This document shows, in pieces, positions 50,365 to 60,544 of a stretch of DNA of 64,000 nucleotides. The DNA is from Nocardia crassostreae (GTDB lineage Bacteria; Actinomycetota; Actinomycetes; Mycobacteriales; Mycobacteriaceae): contig NZ_BDCH01000013.1 of NCBI RefSeq assembly GCF_001613405.1, positions 229,608 through 293,607 on the forward strand. Reading direction: 5' to 3'. The first letter of the stretch is position 1. Each line of letters opens with the position of its first letter. Made by a program: the position numbers and the translations under genes. Under the pieces are notes generated by a model that saw only the letters and a list, made by a program, of their open reading frames with translations, made no database searches and was not told the DNA's origin.

Positions 50365-52581
50365 TCATCGTGGTGGTGGCGGACCACCGGCGAGCTGCCT
50401 CTGCAACTGCTCGTGACGGAAGGCGAACTTCGCACCGGACTGTCGCAGGACACCCCGTCGGTGCGCGTCATTGAGAAACGCCGACAGATCGGCGGGCAGC
50501 TTGCCGCCGATGACCAGCACCGTGCGGGTCAGGATGATCCATCGGCCCCACGCGCTGTTGACCACACCCATTGCCAGCCCAATGGCAATTCCGAGCGCGA
50601 TTCCCGCGGGCCAGGTCGTGAGCAGTCCGAACACCAGCGCGCAGGGGAGTCCGGTCATGGTCGCGTAGTAGAGGGCGATCGCGCGATTGGCGCGGATCAT
50701 ATGGTTCAGATCGATCGCTTCGTCGACCTTGGCCGGTGCGTGTGGGCCGGAAGCCAGTCCGAACGCTAGCCCCAGAGTGAGCGAAACGGCAAGCCATGCG
50801 GTGAAGGAACCCGTTGGTGACCGATTCACTCCCGCGATCAACCCTACGATCAGCCCACCCGTCACACCGCCCCCGGCGGCGATCTGAATTTCGGAGCGGA
50901 GATCCTTGGGTTTGGTGTCTTTCCTCAGCAGTACTCCGATGACAGCCGGAGCGATACCCGCCAAACCACCTGCGATGGGAAGCACGAACCAGCCGAATCT
51001 GCTTACCAGGAACCAGCCCAGCATTGCCACCGCCAACCCGAACGCGAGGCCCATCACAATCTCCTGGCGCAGGTTCTCGGTGCTGCCCGCGGCGAACAGC
51101 CGCAACCGCCGCGGCGGTTCGCCTTCGAAGAACCAACCGTACGCCGCACCTGCGCCGACGCCGAGCGCGGCGCCCACGACGACGAATTGGGTGTCGAGGG
51201 CCAGTTGCGCGATGCCTGCCAGCACCGTCGCCGCCACGGCGGCGAACAACAAGGCGCGAGCCCAGCGCGGAACCGTATTGCCCAGGCGCCACCACGAGAT
51301 TTCCGAATCCTCGGCATGACGAGCCAGATAACCGAGCCATCGGCGAGCGCGGTCTGGATGCCAGTGCCGGGGTGTCCGGGATGCGAATCGCACACGCCAC
51401 CTAGTCGAATAGGGGTCCATACTGCGTGGCGGATAGACGGTTCGGATGAAAACGCCGAGTAGGTGCGATTCGAACTCGTCGACATCGGAGAAGTGTTGTG
51501 TGGTAATCAGATCGATGGGATGCCGCCGGTCTTCTTCCGGTACACGCGCCTGTCCGTCGGTATAGATGGTACGCGCCAGGCTCACCATCAATGGTTTCTG
51601 GAACGCAGCCTCGAGGACGGGTGCGCGGTGGCGATGAATCGCATCGAGTACATCGTCCCAGCTTTGGGTGCGCGCGGCCGAACCGGTTCCGCTGCGAAGA
51701 TACGCCGTCAATTGATCGATGGTTATACGGTCCAATTCGATTGCCGCAGCGCGACGCACGACATGCGCCGTCCGCGTGGCCTCGGCGTAGGGGGCGCGCT
51801 GGCAGGTCACCACCAGCGCACCCGGCATGGTGCTGATAGCGGCTACAGCGGCAGCTCGCTGCCCGGCGTCGATCTCGTCGAGTCCATCGAGAATCGGCAG
51901 AATGCTGCCACGCGGGATGAGTTCGTGCGCCTCGGCGGTAGTGATGCCCGGACGGTCGGTGGTCATGGCGGCGACCATCCAGTCGACGAGACTGGAATCC
52001 GTGGCCGCGGGATTCCAGGAACCGATAGCGAAAACCAGTGGTACCGGACCGGACCCATTGTTCGCGTCCAGTATTCGGCGGGCAAGGTGTATCGCGAGGG
52101 TGGTCTTCCCCGCTCCCGGTTCGCCGAGGATAACGAGACGACGGGAGGGGACCCGCCGATAGATCCGCAGAATTTCAGGGAACTGGCCATCCAGATTCAC
52201 TGCCAGCCCGATATTGTCCCAATGATCACGCAGATCATCACTCGCCTCCTGCCAGCTCACCATGAGGGGGACCTGATCCGCCACACCTCGGTAGCGTTCG
52301 TCCTGCGAGAGATCCCGCTGGACCGCGACGGCGAGCTGCGCGATCACTGCGGATAGCCGGTCTCTCTCGGTGGGATCGCCTTCCAGCCGTTTGGTCAACC
52401 AGGCGAAGAATGTGATGCCCGAGAGGATCAACGTGACGAATGCGGCGATGATCGAGGAGAAATTGTCGGCGAGCTGCGGCCCGACATGCGCGAAGAAGGC
52501 AGCCAGTCCGGCCAGCGCGGCGACGAATACCGCTGCGAACACGATGCGACGCCGTCGGGCAGCGGTCCACGCCATGGCCAC
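50365..52581 (-). CDS. Membrane-bound NACHT-domain NTPase
   Basis: A 738-residue STAND NTPase. Two N-terminal membrane helices (residues 12-62) precede a NACHT domain with Walker A ILGEPGAGKTT (151-161) and Walker B ILPILDGLDEID (227-238). A helical linker follows, and about eight membrane helices make up residues 445-690. NACHT proteins of bacteria include antiphage systems and signalling proteins; the fusion to a polytopic membrane domain suggests a membrane effector (inference). GTG 52581 or ATG 52575 may be the start. There is no typical defence gene beside it. Confidence 0.85.
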   Translation of the reverse strand: MAMAWTAARRRRIVFAAVFVAALAGLAAFFAHVGPQLADNFSSIIAAFVTLILSGITFFAWLTKRLEGDPTERDRLSAVIAQLAVAVQRDLSQDERYRGVADQVPLMVSWQEASDDLRDHWDNIGLAVNLDGQFPEILRIYRRVPSRRLVILGEPGAGKTTLAIHLARRILDANNGSGPVPLVFAIGSWNPAATDSSLVDWMVAAMTTDRPGITTAEAHELIPRGSILPILDGLDEIDAGQRAAAVAAISTMPGALVVTCQRAPYAEATRTAHVVRRAAAIELDRITIDQLTAYLRSGTGSAARTQSWDDVLDAIHRHRAPVLEAAFQKPLMVSLARTIYTDGQARVPEEDRRHPIDLITTQHFSDVDEFESHLLGVFIRTVYPPRSMDPYSTRWRVRFASRTPRHWHPDRARRWLGYLARHAEDSEISWWRLGNTVPRWARALLFAAVAATVLAGIAQLALDTQFVVVGAALGVGAGAAYGWFFEGEPPRRLRLFAAGSTENLRQEIVMGLAFGLAVAMLGWFLVSRFGWFVLPIAGGLAGIAPAVIGVLLRKDTKPKDLRSEIQIAAGGGVTGGLIVGLIAGVNRSPTGSFTAWLAVSLTLGLAFGLASGPHAPAKVDEAIDLNHMIRANRAIALYYATMTGLPCALVFGLLTTWPAGIALGIAIGLAMGVVNSAWGRWIILTRTVLVIGGKLPADLSAFLNDAHRRGVLRQSGAKFAFRHEQLQRQLAGGPPPPR

Positions 52582-52652
52582 TATTGTTGCCGGATCCTTG
52601 CCTGGCCGTGCCTGTTTCGACCACGCGGGCGAGCGGCGGCGCGGTTATCGCA

Positions 52653-53045
52653 TCATTCGGTGGCTTCCTCCGCGATGTAGGCGGTGTACTGCTCGGCGGT
52701 GAGCAGGTTCTCCGCGGTGGCGGTGTCCGTCACGGCGATCTGCACCATCCAGCTGCCGTACGGGTCGTCGTTGATCTCTTCGGGGGATTCGACGAGGTCG
52801 TCATTGGTGGCGGTGATCGTGCCGGTGAGGGGCATGTAGAGCTCTGTCACCGCCTTGACCGATTCCACGGATCCGAAGGGCTCGTCGGCTAGGAAATTGT
52901 CGCCGATTTTCGGGAGCTGCAGGTATACGCAATCGCCGAGTTGGCGTTGCGCGAAATCGGTGAGGCCGATGGCGGCGCGGGTGGATTCGAGTCGGACCCA
53001 CTCGTGCTCTCTGGTGTAGCGCAGATCGTTCGGAATCGTGGTCAC
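52653..53045 (-). CDS. gcvH: Glycine cleavage system H protein
   Basis: A 130-residue carrier protein that shuttles the aminomethyl group between the P, T and L proteins of glycine cleavage. The lipoylated Lys is at 64 in GSVESVKAVTELYMP, and the family pattern LRYTREHEWVRLE starts the protein. GTG at 53045 is chosen because GGGAGG lies 9 nt upstream. gcvT and gcvP are not in this window. Confidence 0.93.
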   Translation of the reverse strand: MTTIPNDLRYTREHEWVRLESTRAAIGLTDFAQRQLGDCVYLQLPKIGDNFLADEPFGSVESVKAVTELYMPLTGTITATNDDLVESPEEINDDPYGSWMVQIAVTDTATAENLLTAEQYTAYIAEEATE

Positions 53046-53178
53046 AGCGAACTGCCTCCCGACGGCAGCCACTCGGAGCGCGGAAGTGACCGGAGGCGGA
53101 GGGCTGCCCTGACGCCTGGGGCCACAGTCAGTGTGACAGAAGCGGTTCCGTCGGACCCGGGTCTCGGCGCAGATGATG

Positions 53179-53841
53179 TCAGCGGGTGTGCGGGGTGACG
53201 AGACCGGATTCGTAAGCCAGGACGACGAGTTGGGCGCGATCGCGGGCGTGCAGTTTCGTCATGGCCCGGTTCACATGGGTTTTCGCGGTGAGCGGGCTGA
53301 TCACCATGTGGTCGGCGATTTCGTCGTTGGACAGGCCCTGGGCGACGAGCGTGACGGCTTCGCGTTCGCGGGTGGTGAGTTCGTCGAGTCCGGTGGCGGC
53401 GGCGGCGGTGGTGAAGGGCTGGGCCACGTATCGGTTGATCAGGCGGCGCGTGATGGACGGCGCGAGGAGCGCGTCACCGCGGGCCGCGACGCGCACGGCG
53501 TGCAGGAAGTCCTCGGGCCGAATGTCTTTGACGAGGAATCCGGCGGCACCCGCCCGCAGGGCGTGGAAGACGTACTCGTCGAGGCCGTAGTTGGTGAGGA
53601 TGACGACGTGCACTCCGGCCAGGGCGGGATCCGCCGCAATGCGCCGGGTCGCCTCGATGCCGTCCACGACGGGCATCTGAATATCGACGAGCGCGATATC
53701 GGGTAGATGCCGCCGCGCCAGCTCGACGCCTTCGCTCCCGTCCGACGCCTCGGCGACCACCTCGATATCGTCCTCGAGATCCAGCCGCGCACGGAATCCA
53801 CTGCGGATGAGAGGTTGGTCATCGACCAGCAGAACGCGAAA
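53179..53841 (-). pseudogene. NarL/LuxR-type response regulator without its start
   Basis: The receiver domain (FRVLLVDDQPLIRSGFRARL, phosphorylated Asp in IALVDIQMP, KD in GFLVKDIRPEDF) and the C-terminal HTH (LTTREREAVTLVAQGLSNDE) are intact. However, the frame begins directly at the third or so residue of a normal response regulator, and upstream codons lead into the kinase gene in another frame with no ATG, GTG or TTG near. A GTG at 53760 would remove the first strand and the acidic pocket. The 5' end was therefore lost together with the kinase 3' end by a deletion. Confidence 0.85.
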
Positions 53842-54623
53842 CCCGTTGTGCGAGCACGCTCCACGAGCTCCGGGACATGCTCGAGCCCGTGCCGCGGCGC
53901 GACCCCGTCATCGCGCAGCGCCTCGAGAGTCGCGCGCAGGTCGCGAGCCGCTTCCCGCCCGGCCTCCCGGATCGCCAGCAGCGCCTCCGGCACCTCCTCG
54001 CCGCGTTTGCGCGCCACGTGCACGGCGGCCTCGGACTGGACTTTGATCACCGAGATCTGATGGGTGAGCGAATCATGCAGTTCGCGCGCGATGTGCAGCC
54101 GCTCCTCGTCGGCGCGCCGTCGCGCGGTTTCCTCGCGGGTGCGTTCGGCCTCGTCGGCCCGCCGATCGGCCTGCCGCAGCGCCTCACCGGCGGCGGCCGC
54201 CGCGATCAGCCAGCCCAGCTGCAGCGCATCCCGGGCCTGCATGAACGCCTCGCGCGGCGGCCAGTCGGCGTGTGCGACAAGCATGGCGAACGGCAGCGTG
54301 AGCACCATGAGCACCGAGGCGGCCACCGTCACCCAGCGCTGCCCCGCCCGCACGGCGGCATACACCGCGACCAGGAACGCGATGGCGGGCACGTCGAAAC
54401 CGCATGCCTGGTAACCCAATACGCACAGTCCGGTGACTGCCAGCACGGCCAACGGGGCGCGGCGGGCCACGCCCAGCGCAAGACCGCCGAGAACCAGCAG
54501 CACGTAGCCCAATGGATCGAGATCAGTGGGGGAGCGCTGCCCGGACAGCCCGGTAATCAGCAGAACGGCCGCCACCCCGACGGCGATCACCCAGTCGCCG
54601 ACATGGATGCGCGCCCAGCTCAT
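53842..54623 (-). pseudogene. Sensor histidine kinase (HisKA_3), truncated by a deletion
   Basis: The N-terminal four to five membrane helices (residues 10-150) and the dimerisation/H-box domain (IARELHDSLTHQISVIKVQS) are present, and the chain reaches HVPELVERARTTG. There a normal kinase would continue with about 110 residues of ATPase domain; instead the DNA passes directly into the response regulator, out of frame, and the kinase frame runs to a stop at 53439. ATG at 54623 has TAGGGT at 6 nt (leaderless). The deleted kinase cannot bind ATP. Confidence 0.85.
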
Positions 54624-54839
54624 GGGTGCACCCTAGCCGGAAAATCGCGCGGGCGACTCCTGCCCGCGCAGCAACCGTCGACTACCACGGATGCTGTAGT
54701 TCCGGGGCCGCTACGACGTCCGCGGTATGCGCCTACGGCGCTGGTGGCAGCGCGAATTGTCGACGCTCGCACGATGATCGGCGGTGGTCGCGGCGCACAT
54801 GCTGAGACGACATCGAGCCGTTCGACCGAGGAGCACCCC

Positions 54840-55256
54840 ATGTCCGCCCGCACCCTGCCCGCCGCCGTCACAGCCGCCCTGCTCGGCACGATCGCACTCG
54901 CCGCACCGGCGGCGGCATCCGTGGAACAGACCGCCGCCGTCACCGGCATGACCTCGGGGCGACTCGGCCCCACCCTGACCGCGCTGGTCGGACTGTTCGC
55001 GGTCGTCGTCGGCGGCCGGGCACTGCTCCGCAGCGGCCGTCCCGGCGGCATCGGGCGCGGTGGGGCCGTCGTGGCAGTAGCGGCGGGCCTGATCAGCGCC
55101 GTCGTCGGAGCGGTCTTCGCAGCCACCGCCGACGGCGGGCCCGGCACCGGCAACGGGATAGTCGGATCCTTCATCGCCGTGGTGCTGGGCCTCGTCGCCG
55201 TGGTCCTGGGCGGTCTCACCCTGAACCGTTCTCGCCGCGTCACGCATGCTCGCTGA
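54840..55256 (+). CDS. DUF6223 family membrane protein
   Basis: A 138-residue protein with a signal-like N-terminus (ARTLPAAVTAALLGTIALAA) and three further hydrophobic segments. The repeated pattern TSGRLGPTLTALVGLFAVVV, GGAVVAVAAGLISAVVGAVF and ATADGGPGTGNGIVGSFIAV matches the small actinomycete membrane proteins of DUF6223. GAGGAG lies 7 nt before the ATG. The function is unknown; in other genomes it is often near two-component genes, as here. Confidence 0.7.
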   Translation: MSARTLPAAVTAALLGTIALAAPAAASVEQTAAVTGMTSGRLGPTLTALVGLFAVVVGGRALLRSGRPGGIGRGGAVVAVAAGLISAVVGAVFAATADGGPGTGNGIVGSFIAVVLGLVAVVLGGLTLNRSRRVTHAR

Positions 55257-55272
55257 CCCCGATGATCATCGA

Positions 55273-55316
55273 AATACATCAAATCGATTTGATGTATTCG
55301 GTGCTAAGCTCGGGGT
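55273..55316 (+). promoter_or_regulatory. 26-bp perfect palindrome and leaderless promoter of the ArsR-ArsC gene
   Basis: 55273-55298 is a perfect palindrome with half-site AATACATCAAATC. The -10 hexamer TAAGCT is at 55305-55310, 6 nt before the ATG at 55317. The palindrome covers the -35 region, so binding of the ArsR domain would block transcription. Confidence 0.75.
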
Positions 55317-56387
55317 ATGACGCCGCCACGTCACACCGTTCCACCATTCCTGCAACTTGCCGCCCATCCAGTCCGGTGGCGGTTGCTGACGGAGTTGTCG
55401 GGCGGCGACTACCGGGTGCGTGAGCTCACGGCCCGCGTGGGCGAACCGCAGAATCTCGTCTCCTATCACCTGCGACTGCTGCGCGACGGCGGGCTGGTGA
55501 CCACCACGCGCAGCAGCCACGACGGCCGTGACACCTACTACCACCTGGATCTGGACCGCGGCGCCGAACTGCTCACCGGTGCGGGAACGGCGCTGCACCC
55601 GACCCTCCGAATGCGCCCCGCGCCACCGGAATTCGACCCCGCCGCCGCATCGGCGGTGCTGTTCGTGTGCACCGGCAACAGCGCGCGTTCCGTCATCGCC
55701 GAAGCGCTGCTGCGCAACCGCGCGGATAGCCGCATCGAAGCGTGCAGCGCCGGAACACATCCCAAGCCCGCACTGCATCCCCACACGGTGCGGGTCATGC
55801 GGGAGGACTTCGGCATCGACCTCGCCGACCGCCGCCCCCGGCACCTGGACACCCTCACCGGCAAGCGCTTCGATGCGGTGATCACCCTGTGCGACAAGGC
55901 GCGTGAGGTCTGCCCCGACTTCGGCGACGATCCCCGGTGGATCCACTGGAGCATCCCCGACCCGGCGGCGGCGACCGGACCGGACACCTACCCGGCCTTC
56001 CGGGCGACCGCCGCCGAAATCGACACGCGCATCGGCCATCTGCTGCCGATGCTCACCACCCGACTCCGCGAAAGGAGCGTCCGATGGCAACCCCCACCGA
56101 ATACGCGGGCGTCCGCTATCTCGTCGACGACGTGCAGGCGGCGATCGACTTCTACACCGGCCGCCTCGGTTTCACCCTGTTCTCCGGCGCCGTACCCGCC
56201 TTCGCCGACGTGCGCCGCGGCGCGCTGCGCCTCTTGCTCTCCGGCCCAGCCAGTTCCGGCGCCCGCGCCACGCCCGCCGATGCCGCCGCACCGGGCGGCA
56301 ATCGCATCCATCTCACCGTCGGAGACCTCGACGCGGAAATCGCGCGCCTGCGCGACACCGGCGCCGACTTCCGCAGCGAAATCGTGA
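55317..56387 (+). CDS. ArsR-arsenate reductase fusion with lost stop codon
   Basis: 356 codons as read. Residues 8-90 are an ArsR-type HTH (LAAHPVRWRLLTELSGGDYR, EPQNLVSYHLRLLRDGGL). Residues 113-250 are an LMW-PTP-type arsenate reductase with LFVCTGNSARS (Cys118) and SIPDP. Homology ends near residue 250 (HLLPMLTTRLRE); the rest, from codon CGA at 56082-56084, is out-of-frame read of the VOC gene. A C-to-T change would give TGA overlapping the VOC ATG by one base, so the original protein was probably 255 residues. The fusion would couple sensing of arsenic to reduction. The long tail is likely harmful or degraded. Confidence 0.85.
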   Translation: MTPPRHTVPPFLQLAAHPVRWRLLTELSGGDYRVRELTARVGEPQNLVSYHLRLLRDGGLVTTTRSSHDGRDTYYHLDLDRGAELLTGAGTALHPTLRMRPAPPEFDPAAASAVLFVCTGNSARSVIAEALLRNRADSRIEACSAGTHPKPALHPHTVRVMREDFGIDLADRRPRHLDTLTGKRFDAVITLCDKAREVCPDFGDDPRWIHWSIPDPAAATGPDTYPAFRATAAEIDTRIGHLLPMLTTRLRERSVRWQPPPNTRASAISSTTCRRRSTSTPAASVSPCSPAPYPPSPTCAAARCASCSPAQPVPAPAPRPPMPPHRAAIASISPSETSTRKSRACATPAPTSAAKS

Positions 56388-56470
56388 CCGGACCCGGCGG
56401 CCGCCAGATCCTGCTCGCCGACCCCGCGGGCAATCTGGTCGAGCTGTTCCAGCCCGCCGGACGGTCGTGA
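56084..56470 (+). CDS. VOC-fold (glyoxalase/bleomycin-resistance) protein
   Basis: A 128-residue VOC protein: GVRYLVDDVQAAIDFYTGRL at the N-terminus, GGNRIHLTVGDLDAEIARLR in the middle and ILLADPAGNLVELFQP at the C-terminus, with His and Glu as possible metal ligands. AAAGGAG is 7 nt before the ATG. It is coupled to the ArsR-ArsC fusion gene. The protein has no cysteine, so it does not look like ArsI, the C-As lyase with paired Cys. The substrate is unknown. Confidence 0.85.
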   Translation: MATPTEYAGVRYLVDDVQAAIDFYTGRLGFTLFSGAVPAFADVRRGALRLLLSGPASSGARATPADAAAPGGNRIHLTVGDLDAEIARLRDTGADFRSEIVTGPGGRQILLADPAGNLVELFQPAGRS

Positions 56471-56694
56471 TCGCGCCGCGATAGGACGGTCGGCCCGCAG
56501 CGCCGGGAGTGAACTGCGACACGGTGTCGCGGCGTCGCCGCAGGACCGGGGAACCGGAGGCGGCGCCCGGCCGATAGCGGGAGGTGTGCTCGATTCGGTT
56601 TCCGGGTGCTCACGACGGTAAAATCGGTGGTTCTTGTGTGCCTCGATACGGCACAATCGGATCGTTTGTCACCACCGATATCGAGGAGACCCTT

Positions 56695-58326
<1,632 letters not shown>

Positions 58327-58478
58327 ACCGCGCGCGGGACCCCGAACGGGTTCCGCTGGCCTGAGCCTGTTTTCGCGAACCGAGCAGTCTTCGTGATTCT
58401 CATCACAACAATTCGTTGATCACAGCGATCCGAGTATCTAACCTGGAATAAGGCGCCCACGGCGACTCGGAGGAAGTC

Positions 58479-58730
58479 ATGAGTGACAGGCCCGGACAGG
58501 GTAAAGCCGTATTGGGTAAGGGCACGCGCGTGACGGGAAAGTCGCGAGACCGCCTGCAATCCCAGCTCAAGAAGCAGTACGAGGCGGGGGCCAGTATCAG
58601 GTCCCTGGCCCGGGAGACCGGGCGGTCGTACGGCTTCATCCACAACGTGCTGGTGGAGTCGCATGTGCAACTCCGCAGCCGCGGTGGGGCCAACCGGCGG
58701 AAGTCCACCGCCAAGGCGAGCAGTAAGTAA
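58479..58730 (+). CDS. Small HTH nucleoid-associated protein, Gbn-like
   Basis: An 83-residue basic protein with a single HTH: LQSQLKKQYEAGASIRSLAR then ETGRSYGFIHNVLVESHVQL, and a Lys/Ser-rich C-terminal tail. It resembles Gbn of Streptomyces (SCO1839), a GATC-binding nucleoid protein specific to Actinobacteria that affects development and antibiotics; that match is from memory of the pattern. GGAGGA lies 4-6 nt before the ATG. The gene is monocistronic. Confidence 0.8.
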   Translation: MSDRPGQGKAVLGKGTRVTGKSRDRLQSQLKKQYEAGASIRSLARETGRSYGFIHNVLVESHVQLRSRGGANRRKSTAKASSK

Positions 58731-58942
58731 GCTTGCCGTGAGGGGGCGGGCCCCGCTGAGGGTTCGAGACAATGCTCGCGGGGGTCGGGGGCGAAGTCCC
58801 TGAGAGCCCGCGAGTTGGGTCCACCCCCACCTGAACTTGCGGTGAGAATCGTTGGACAATCAGCGATTTCGCGCGCCGCGAGATGGTGTTCGGACGGCGG
58901 TCGATCGTGTGCGTGCGACGGCGAACGGGTGCCTGCGTCGTA

Positions 58943-59902
58943 TCAGTGCGGCACGGTGCCGTCGCCGAACACCAGTAGGTTGGCGAGGCTTTCGAAAATC
59001 GGCAGCCTGGTTTTGATTTCCAGATAGGCGAATTGGCCCTGCGGGTTCACCTCCAGGAACCAGAATTCGCCATCACGGCCGACGCGCAGATCGAGCACGC
59101 CGAAAGCCAGTCCCAGCGTGCCCATCAACGTGGTCAGGGATTTGCTCACCGACGCGGGCAAGCGGTCGGCGGTGAATGCCACCGAGGTGTCCAGGCGCGA
59201 ATCCACCCGCCCCACACCGGCCTGCGAATCGATGCGCACCACCCATTCGATACCGTCCACCCAGACGATGCGCAGATCGCATTCGGCGTGAATGTAGTCC
59301 TGGAAGATGGTGGGGGAGTTACGGATCGTGCCCAGCCGGGCGTAGTCGGCCGGGCCGACCATGCGGGTCTCGGTGAATGTGCCGCGACCGGTGCCGGTGC
59401 GCTTGTAGACCACCGGGCCGGGGCGCGAGTCGATGAAGGCCCGCGCCTCGTCCGGATCATTGGTGATCAGCGTCTCCGGGACCGCGAAACCAGCCCGGAA
59501 GGCCGTCCCCAACTGCACGATCTTGCGATTCGCGGTCCGGTCCGCGCCGGGATCGTTGACCCACAGCGCGGGCATGGACCACAGCAATCCCTGCAGGAAT
59601 CCGTCGCATTCGGCCTGCCGGTAGGCGTCGTCCTCGCTGCTCGGACCGAGTGGTACCCGGCACGGCTGCGGCCGCCGCCACCACACCGAGGTGACATCGT
59701 CCAGGCCCAGCACATGGGACATGCTGCGGGCGGTGCCGTCGCGGCCGAGCCGGAATGTGCCGTTCTCGCGCGGGAAGTCGCGCATATCGAGCCGAATCGG
59801 GCTGTGCGAGTGGTGCTTCCGCAGGGGGGCGGCGAGGGCATCGCCATGGAGATCGTCGGCTTCGGTGACTATGAGCACCGATCCCGTTGCGCGGGCGGCC
59901 AT
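58943..59902 (-). CDS. ATP-grasp peptide ligase (graspetide maturase-like)
   Basis: A 319-residue ATP-grasp enzyme of the MvdD/RimK type. It has the N-terminal WWRRPQ motif typical of this maturase family (near 75), the ATP-binding GPVVYKRTGTGRGTFTETRM, IFQDYIHAECDLRIVWVDG and the metal site FLEVNPQGQFAYLEIKTRLP (Glu and Asn). These enzymes make ester or amide side-chain links in ribosomal peptides, activating Asp/Glu carboxylates with ATP. It lies 8 bp after the candidate precursor gene. It has no signal peptide or extra domain. Confidence 0.85.
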   Translation of the reverse strand: MAARATGSVLIVTEADDLHGDALAAPLRKHHSHSPIRLDMRDFPRENGTFRLGRDGTARSMSHVLGLDDVTSVWWRRPQPCRVPLGPSSEDDAYRQAECDGFLQGLLWSMPALWVNDPGADRTANRKIVQLGTAFRAGFAVPETLITNDPDEARAFIDSRPGPVVYKRTGTGRGTFTETRMVGPADYARLGTIRNSPTIFQDYIHAECDLRIVWVDGIEWVVRIDSQAGVGRVDSRLDTSVAFTADRLPASVSKSLTTLMGTLGLAFGVLDLRVGRDGEFWFLEVNPQGQFAYLEIKTRLPIFESLANLLVFGDGTVPH

Positions 59903-59910
59903 GCGAGCAC

Positions 59911-60372
59911 TCAGTCGAGGCTGTCGCAGGCGATGCCGTCGTCGCTACCGGTGTGCGAGCGGGTCTGGCAGCACGTCATGGTGGCGCCGCCGACGCCGGG
60001 ACGGGTCGTCAATTCCAGTGCGCGGGCCCAGATCTCGGTGAGCTCCCGCAATTCCTCGTCACCGCGGGCGGTGGCGTGGTCCTGCGGAATGGTGAGCGGG
60101 CGGTCGACGAGTTCGATGCGCCGCGGGACGGTGAAATCGGCGAGCGCGCCGGGGCGTACCCGCACCAGTACCGGGCGTCCCTCGCAGAATCCCTGCGCGG
60201 ACGCAACTTCCCAGTCGGTGAGATCGATAATGTCCGCGCGGCGGAATGTCCAGGTGCCGTCGCTGACGCGCACGCTGATATGCCGGTCGGTGGCGGCCAC
60301 GAGATAGCCGGATAGCGGTGGTGCAATGCCTGAGACGCTGGTCCAGGCAGGTGGGCGGAGGGCGCCGGTCAT
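59911..60372 (-). CDS. Candidate graspetide precursor with N-terminal domain
   Basis: A 153-residue protein, longer than usual graspetide precursors. Residues 1-120 look like a folded leader of beta-strands and a helix (PPLSGYLVAATDRHISVRVS, GDEELRELTEIWARALEL). The C-terminal 26 residues change composition and are rich in Thr, Ser, Asp and Cys (GGATMTCCQTRSHTG, then SDDGIACDSLD), which is what a core with hydroxyl donors and carboxyl acceptors would look like. The gene is directly upstream of the ATP-grasp ligase. The assignment as precursor is inference: the core lacks a known motif, and the leader lacks the usual PFxLR. Confidence 0.55.
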   Translation of the reverse strand: MTGALRPPAWTSVSGIAPPLSGYLVAATDRHISVRVSDGTWTFRRADIIDLTDWEVASAQGFCEGRPVLVRVRPGALADFTVPRRIELVDRPLTIPQDHATARGDEELRELTEIWARALELTTRPGVGGATMTCCQTRSHTGSDDGIACDSLD

Positions 60373-60472
60373 GCTGAACTCCGATCTGCTCGGGATTTGC
60401 TAACAAGCCGAGCGTGATCTGAATCATAGCCCTTGACCGGTGGTGTTCGGTTCGCAACGAAAGATTTCCGCA

Positions 60473-60495
60473 ACTCCGGCAAACTCTGCCGGAGT
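60473..60495 (-). terminator. Hairpin terminator after the thioesterase gene
   Basis: Perfect 9-bp arms ACTCCGGCA (60473-60481) and TGCCGGAGT (60487-60495) with a 5-nt loop lie 50 bp past the thioesterase stop and upstream of the precursor gene. Confidence 0.6.
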
Positions 60496-60544
60496 CCCGG
60501 AAACTGCTACGGCCGAAAGTTTTTCGACGCCCCGAACGGTCTGT

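Noticed and set aside
56084..56470. ArsI C-As lyase
   Set aside because: The protein is in an ars context and has the VOC fold, but it contains no cysteine, whereas ArsI needs a Cys pair.
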